A stretch of 64,000 nucleotides of DNA from Limnanthes douglasii subsp. nivea (lineage: Eukaryota > Streptophyta > Magnoliopsida > Brassicales > Limnanthaceae). The stretch spans positions 113,096,771 to 113,160,770 of the forward strand of contig JAUPFV010000001.1 of assembly GCA_036936605.1 (NCBI GenBank), read 5' to 3'. Below, piece after piece: positions 58,276 to 64,000 of the stretch; position 1 is the first letter of the stretch, and each line of letters begins with the position of its first letter. The position numbers and the translations under genes are program-made. The notes beneath the pieces are model-generated. The model did not search any database, had not been told where the DNA came from, and saw only the letters and a list, made by a program, of their open reading frames with translations.

Positions 58276-59228
58276 ATATAGGTTGCTTCCCCAATATAGT
58301 TTTCTGGTTAATGTTTACTTGTATCAGTCTGCAAGCATACCATGCACATTTTGTACCTCTTTATCCAGCTTCCCTTCTTACGTTAGCTCACCCCATCACC
58401 CTTATTTATCTTCTAAGCCTCCAGACTGCATTTAGTACTCCCATATTTCTAGCATTTACAAAATTCATTCTAAAACATCACTAAACATTAACCTCTTTCT
58501 ACTCCTGGATTCCTCTAGTTCCATGCGTCCTGCAAATCCCTTGGGGAAAATTGGTTCCTTCTCTTCTATTAGAAGTGGAGCTTTTTCCTCATCCTTGGAA
58601 ACATTTCCCTCATCCTCTAGCCTTCCATATCCTTGTGAAAATCAGTCCTCTCTCATGCTGATCTTCAGTTTTTACTAAGTCTCCCGTTAACCTCCCAAGT
58701 TTCATCCAGTCACCACCTAATCTCTCCCCATCATGAAGAATTCGTCAAGCATACGTTTCCCTAGCCACATATCACATGGAGTCTGGGCATGACCAAATTC
58801 TGTTTCAGAATATCTCCTCTCCTGACTTGAAGGTTGTCCTCTCTTCATCGGATACCCTCCTCCCTGAAAGGCCCCTCTTGGAGTTTTCTTCTGCAAATGG
58901 CTTTACTTAGCCTCCCCCTATTATTGTAACCTCCCCTGGTTGCAAATCTGGTTTTATGAAAATCTGGTTTTTGCTATTAAAGATAGCCCTACTGTTAATC
59001 TGGCCCCGATTTCTGGTGGCGCTCCTACCTTGAGACCGGAAGTTGCTTTCCCTGGCTATCAATCCTTTCTCCTCCCCATAAAGCTAGAATAATCTTAGGT
59101 CAATCGATCAAACCTTTATCACTGGTTCAAAGGTCTCTTCTCATGAGTTAGATGATTCTAGATTTCATCATGGCTATGCATCCCCTTCCTCTGGCAGTTC
59201 TACTCCTGATTCTGGTGATTCCAAAAGA
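58276..59228 (+). other. Pyrimidine-rich leader of the LINE, no clear ORF
   Basis: C/T-rich with many Ser/Pro codons in all plus frames. Probably the decayed 5' end of the LINE whose ORF1 follows. Confidence 0.4.
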
Positions 59229-59231
59229 TGG

Positions 59232-60618
59232 TTGTCTTATGAGAAGGATTTACTGACTCAGTCTGCTAGATCGTCGCCTCCCTTGAGTAAGCCACTGTTT
59301 ACCTCTTCCGATTTTGCGGCTCTTCGTTCTTCAAGGCAGATTGATTTTAAGATGTCAAATGACAATTCGAATGAGGCTGAAAAGGACCCAGTTTCTAGTA
59401 TGGGTATCAAAAGCTCCTCCGTCTATCCAGCTTCGTTATCGGGTGATATGATCTCGAGTCAGCAGCCTGTTATGATGGGCCAGACTTTAAAATTTATTGG
59501 GCAGACTTAAGTTGTATCGATAGCTGGGCCGGTGAAACACAAAGAGAATGGTTTGCTTGAAGCGGGCCATCCTACAAACCTTATTCCATTTTTAGGAATT
59601 TTGGTAATGTCGGGAAGGCCTAAAAGGAATGAAATTCTTAAACAAACTGGCCCAAGCCCGCAAAGCTCCTTTTAAGGCTTCAAATTCTCCCTCCAAAAAA
59701 TCTAATTCTATTGGCATCTCCATTTTAAAACCGCGGCCGAATACTCAATTTCTTTCTTCTTACGCTAGTATTGTAGCGGGTCATCTCTATAATCGCCCCC
59801 CTTTGGTTATCGGTCTTAACCTAATGCAACATGATGGAGAGGATTTTATTTTGAATGAGTGGACCATGGGCTCTCCGGATTTACGGAAGGCTTTATCGGG
59901 GTACTTCCTTACTCAACCCCATAATTTTACCCTTCTTAAAACCAATATGGAATCTTTGTGGAGGAAGTATGGTCTCATGGATTTTAAGTCTCTTCCCAAA
60001 GGGTATTTTCTCTTCAAATTTGGGTCCGAAGAGATGGCCAAGAAAGTGTTGGAAAAGGCCCATTGGCATTTTGGTGGTGACTTAATTATTCTCAAGAATT
60101 GGGCTCCTCTTTTGATTCTCATCAAATATCCCCAAAAGGAAGTCCCTATTTGGACTGCTGAGGGTTTTAGTAAAATTGGTTCCGTAATTGGTACCCCTTT
60201 GTATATGGACCATCAAAGGAAAAGGGTGAAAAAGCTCTGTTTTGCTCGCATTTGCATTATGATCACTGCGGGTACGGTAATCCGTTCTGAGCTTACTTTC
60301 AAGATTAGTGGAAAATTCATTACGGTGACCTTCGAGTACCAAGGGCTCCCTCCTCAGTGTGCTAATTGTATTGTGTTTGATCATCCCACCCACCTTTTTA
60401 AAAAATGACATTTGAAACTTCCCTCGCACCTTACCCCGATTGCTTCTTCGGATGAATCTGGTCCTTCTGAGATTGAGCCTGAACTCTTTAGTGGCCATCG
60501 TCTTGCTTCCATTGAAGAAGTCAAGGAGGTAGAAAGTGGTGAGGAGTTTGACTCGCCTCCTAAAAGGTACCGTCCCGCGGATGACAAGGATAAAGGGTAT
60601 TTTGGAGTTGTCCTTTGA
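59232..60618 (+). pseudogene. LINE ORF1 (DUF4283 RNA-binding protein), broken
   Basis: A Ser-rich N-terminal piece (59232-59510) shifts frame into 59629-60408, which holds the DUF4283 domain typical of plant L1 ORF1: LRKALSGYFLTQPHNFTLLK, MESLWRKYGLMDFKSLPKGY, FLFKFGSEEMAKKVLEKAHW, HFGGDLIILKNWAPL, then VPIWTAEGFSKIGSVIGTPL. A CCHC-like knuckle follows, QCANCIVFDHPTHLFKK, with the last Cys read as Phe. One stop (60406-60408) separates an acidic C-terminal tail in the same frame (to 60618). ORF1 proteins bind the LINE RNA. ORF2 follows about 40 bp downstream. Confidence 0.9.
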
Positions 60619-60655
60619 CATGACCATCGTCTAAAGCACTGTAAATTTTCTGTTA

Positions 60656-61777
60656 ATGAATATTGCTTCTTTGAATGTTCGGGGACTAAATGACCCTGTT
60701 AGGAAAAAAGATGTTACTGATTTTATTATTAGTAATAGTATCTCATTGTTAATTCTTGTCGAAACTAAAGTCCAACTATATAAAGTAGATGATATTATTA
60801 GGAAAATGGTTCCCTTTTGGCATATCCTTACCAATCACTCTTCTCATCCTCTAGGTATAATATAGATTACTTGGAACACTAGTGTGATCACTATTTCTAG
60901 AGTTTCCCAATCCCCTCAGTTCATCCAATTTTTGGACAAGTGTCATAATTTTGATGCATCTTTCAGATTTACTGCCATTTATGCTTTCAATGAAGCTTTA
61001 GAGTGAGTTCAACTCTTGAATGGCTTGATTACCATATCCACGGTAGACAAGCACATACCATAGGTTTCGCTTGGGGATTTTAATGCCATTTATCACCCGA
61101 ATGAGCGTTTAGGTTCCTCTAATAATTGGAATTATGCCATAGATGACTTTAATAATTGTTGTTTGTTTAATAAGCTTAGTGATCTTCGATCGTCTGGTTT
61201 CCATTACACGTGGATTAATAAACAGCCTGATCATCCAATTCTATCCAAAATTGACCGAGTCTTTGTCAACCCTGTCTGGGATGATCTTTTCCCAATGTTT
61301 TTCGCTCATTTTGGCTTTCTTTGAACCTCTGACCATACCGATGTTACGCTAAACCTCGGTTTGACTCGTCATAGGTGTAAAAAGCATTTCAAATTCTTTA
61401 ACATGTGGCAATCTCACCCGCAATTCAAAAGGTTTGAACATTGTCTCTAAGAATTGGAATAGTCCCATTGCTTCTTCTAGGATGAGTCTTTTCACTGAAA
61501 ATCTTCTTCGGTTGCAGTCTGAACTTGTTGGACTCAACCATAAAGAGTCTAGTGGCATTAGCTCCAGGGTTTTGATTGCACAAAAAAAATATTATTTCAG
61601 GCGCAATCTACCCTGGCTAGCGATCCGCTCAATCTAATTCTTCTCTCGGATGAATGCGAGGCATCATCGTATTCCATTTTTTTTAGTCGAGCCGAATAAT
61701 CCTTTCTTAAGGAAAAATCAAGAGAAAACTGGATCAAGCTGAGGGATAAAAATACTAAATTGTTCCATAATAGTATT
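60656..61777 (+). pseudogene. LINE ORF2, endonuclease part, truncated
   Basis: The ATG frame starts MNIASLNVRGLNDPVRKKDV, the APE-type endonuclease N-terminus, with LVETKV supplying the catalytic Glu. The same frame continues through four stops to VSLGDFNAIYHPNERLGSSN, FHYTWINKQPDHPILSKIDR, VFVNPVWDDLFP and the SDHTDV catalytic Asp-His block, then KHFKFFNMWQSHPQFKRFEH. After frameshifts it ends with LRDKNTKLFHNSIW at 61777, where an LTR begins. The RT domain should follow, so it has been displaced beyond the window by an insertion or lost. Confidence 0.9.
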
Positions 61778-62151
61778 TGGTGAGGTTTATTTTGAGCTAA
61801 GGGTAATTTTGTCAAGTGTTTTGGAAATTTTTGAGAGTATTACATGTTTCAGTGTGCAGTAGTGAGAGATTTGAGCTATCTGGTTGTATTAAATGTTCAT
61901 TACCCTCATTAATGAAAGTGGTTGGGGTATTTATACCTTAAATTAAGGACCCATGGGCTTTTGGGTCAAGTTATGAAATCAGGTCGAGTTTAAAGACCCA
62001 TTTACTTATTAAGCTGATTAGCACGTAGCTTAGTTAAAAACTGTTTAGGTGTTTCTTTACTCTGTCCGGATAGTTTAGTGGTACATTTATGTTTGAATTA
62101 CCCTTGTCCGGATATCTCAGTAGGATGTGACTGAATAATCTGAACTCACCA
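61778..62151 (-). mobile_element. Minus-strand LTR, same family as the solo LTR at 39552
   Basis: On the minus strand it starts TGGTGAGTTCAGATTATTCA (62151) and ends at 61778 with aaacctcacca. It shares with the solo LTR the blocks accctcattaatgaaagt, tcgagtttaa-gacccattt and agctgattagca-gtagctta, in plus text here. Similar length (374 and 379 bp). No 5-bp duplication links its two sides (gtatt and gtagc). It may therefore be the 3' LTR of a minus-strand element running off the right edge, and not a solo LTR. Confidence 0.85.
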
Positions 62152-62456
62152 GTAGCCCATTTGTTAGGCTTTGTCAAATATCTTTGGCATGACTAAAAAA
62201 TTCTCTTAGTCAGTGACGATCTTATCAGACCTGCCTGTGTATCTAGCTTGAAGTTTGTCCGAACTGACTTTTTCCCTGAATTCTAAGAGTTTTTCTTTGG
62301 ATCGTGGGACACGTGTCACATACTGATTCCACCTACCAGCCGTTTTTTACCTAGATTGGCGCTCCCACTAATCCTAAAAAGTAATCTATGCATTTAATTT
62401 TCCCCACGTCTGCGCCGTCTCTAATCATTGAAAAAACTTTCTAACTTCTCTTTGGT
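62152..62456. promoter_or_regulatory. Possible promoter/leader of the 62457 ORF
   Basis: Contains an ACACGTGT G-box-like palindrome near 62308-62317 in gggacacgtgtcac, a plant bZIP/bHLH target. No firm TATA box. If the neighbouring LTR is a gypsy 3' LTR, this is the space between it and an antisense gene. Confidence 0.3.
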
Positions 62457-64000
62457 ATGAGTTACCTTTTTCCACTAATATATAAATCATTTTTCACTGT
62501 TTCATTATCTTCATCACTCAAAAATCTTTCTAGAGAGCTTTCCACCCTCACTTTCAAACTTTTCTTGGATAGTTTTATGTTCACGGCTATAAACGTTCTC
62601 GTAAAAGGCGGTTGGTTGAACTTGTCCAAGTTAGAGAAAGCTAGAAAAGTCGAAAGGGAGAATCGTATCGTTGCTGGTCTCCCAGTTTTGCCAAGCGAAA
62701 AGTCTGTTGAACAATCCCAAGAAACTGATCGAGGTTTATCTTCCACCAGAAACCCAAAACCTAAACGACTGTTCAAACCAAGCCTCTCACCAATTCCATC
62801 AGGCTCTTCTGTTCATGAGTCCCAACCCTCCAATACCAAGGAAAAAGCAGTATCAAGTGTTAGAAAACCCTCCCCTTTCTTATCCATGGGCTCAGATATT
62901 GAAAAGTATCCATAAAAATCGACTCCACGCCGGACGACTCGTTTGGTGAAAGCCCAAGCAACTGCCTCACTGTCAAACCCTTCCAAATTGGAAGTTTCTA
63001 AGTCCACATCTAAAGATAAGCCCTCCGAATCGGAGGTATCTACAAAAGCCTTACAAGCAAAGTCCTCTGGATTAAAGGTATCCAAAGTAGCTTTACAAGC
63101 AAATCACTCCGGAGCTCAGCCTCAAGTGGATACCAGGCCTTTGGAAACAACAGGCGCACATTTATCCTGACAGACTGTAGAACCACAAGCTAATACCTTC
63201 CCATCCACAACAACTGATATACCTTCCACAGTGATGGAAGAAGTGATGGAAGACAGTATTGAAGAGGCCCCCTTCGAAACTGAAATATCAGGTCATACTA
63301 GGGATGCTACCTCTGACAAGAAAGGCAAGGGTAAAGTAAAAGTTGGTGTGGCTCATCCGGACCTCCCAGGATGTTTAGAGGGCAAGGTAGGGCCTTGATT
63401 TTAAAAAGTTAATGTTAGATACTTGTTGGCCATGCAGAACATAAACTATGTCTACACTCATACCGCCAAATTGAGTCGGATCCGGACAAATTAGGGGATC
63501 CCAAAATCAGTGAAGGTGAGGATACCAGTCACACCGGAGACTCCGATGAACTGTAAACTCAACGAGGTGGTCATTTTTACAGATGTGCTGAACTGGGGAC
63601 TTCGGTTCCCATTAGACCCAGAAATTTTCAGGTACTTCTACCTGGTGAAACTTTGTCCAAGCCAACTGATCCCGAACGCCTGGTACTCTCTCCTCGCCTG
63701 CATAAAGGCCTCCCAAAAAGGACCGGAAAAAAAGAGCAAGCAGTGATGAAAAGGCTACCAAGAAGAAAAAGCTCACTTTAGGGGAAGAAGTAATTCTTCA
63801 CCCTCCGGAGCTTCTACCTCCATCAGCCCCAACTGACCCCAACCTGGCAGAGAAATTTCCCACTGGTCTGCAATCTCGAGAAGGTACCAGAGGAGGAATT
63901 GACGGATAAACATCAGTGCCCTCCAAGATATTGATCTCTACTTCAACGACTCTGAGAAAAATGACTTTGTTGGCCCCTTCCGTCCTTCAAGCTCTGCTAA
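62457..64000 (+). pseudogene. Antisense-type retroelement ORF with a Transposase_28-like domain, partial
   Basis: Open at 62457-62915 (152 codons; basic ...LSKLEKARKVERENRIVAGL), then 62943-63170 in another frame with three 14-residue repeats (SKLEVSKSTS.., SESEVSTKALQAKS, SGLKVSKVALQANH), then an acidic MEEVMEDSIEEAPFETE stretch. 63510-63746 reads VVIFTDVLNWGLRFPLDPEI, CPSQLIPNAWYSLLACI, resembling the plant putative gypsy-type transposon domain (PF04195): an (L/G)xRxPLHPF block followed by PxQLxPNAWRxL. Frameshifts or unspliced introns break it. It runs off the right edge. It lies beside, and opposite in direction to, the LTR at 61778-62151. Confidence 0.5.
62982..63107 (+). repeat. Three 42-bp in-frame tandem repeats
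   Basis: Units start tccaaattgg, tccgaatcgg and tctggattaa, each 42 bp, encoding 14-residue Ser/Lys/Val repeats. The third is followed by a partial tccggagct. Confidence 0.85.

Overview
This window is plant nuclear DNA, most likely from a eudicot. It is AT-rich, full of decayed retrotransposons, and holds one convincing intact host gene with introns: an EDR4-like zinc-ribbon gene on the minus strand at 22393-25471. I see no bacterial genes, organelle genes, rRNA, tRNA or CRISPR array.

Layout. (1) 1-17911 is a large direct duplication. Bases 1-7458 return almost unchanged at 10452-17911. The two copies are separated by about 3 kb that is present only once in view. Each copy holds a wrecked plus-strand Ty3/gypsy gag-pol, a minus-strand Tat-type gypsy RT fragment and part of a Tnt1-like Ty1/copia 5' LTR. 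Copy 1 then jumps to a different copia RNase H, its 3' LTR and an unrecognised host pseudogene. Copy 2 continues through the LTR end, primer-binding site and copia gag-protease. (2) 19354-22390 is AT-rich, with minisatellites and a hAT transposase tail. (3) 22393-25471 is the EDR4-like gene; four exons join in phase to 761 codons. (4) 26234-40869 is a decayed 14.6-kb Ty3/gypsy Tat-lineage element with both LTRs, PBS, PPT and a candidate 5-bp target duplication. Nested inside are a reverse-oriented TRIM-like element, a copia remnant, and a solo LTR in the 3' LTR with a perfect 5-bp duplication. Antisense ORFs lie between pol and the 3' LTR. (5) 42012-43171 is a Mutator-type non-autonomous element with a perfect 9-bp target duplication; it carries a GC-rich array of 63-bp units, each of which is a hairpin. 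(6) 43181-57200 is mostly decayed intergenic DNA with microsatellites, a dead LINE (about 49950-52300) and a possible CACTA-like element carrying a plant-mobile-domain-like fragment. (7) 57238-61777 is a pyrimidine-rich stretch and the 5' half of another LINE, cut at 61778 by a minus-strand LTR. The plus-strand ORFs beyond that LTR fit an antisense ORF of a minus-strand gypsy element running off the right edge.

I found no multi-gene pathway or defence system. The most unusual structures are the tandem hairpin array in the Mutator-type element, the 10.45-kb duplication ending inside an LTR, and the two apparent cases of antisense ORFs beside gypsy 3' LTRs. All coordinates and alignments were read by eye.
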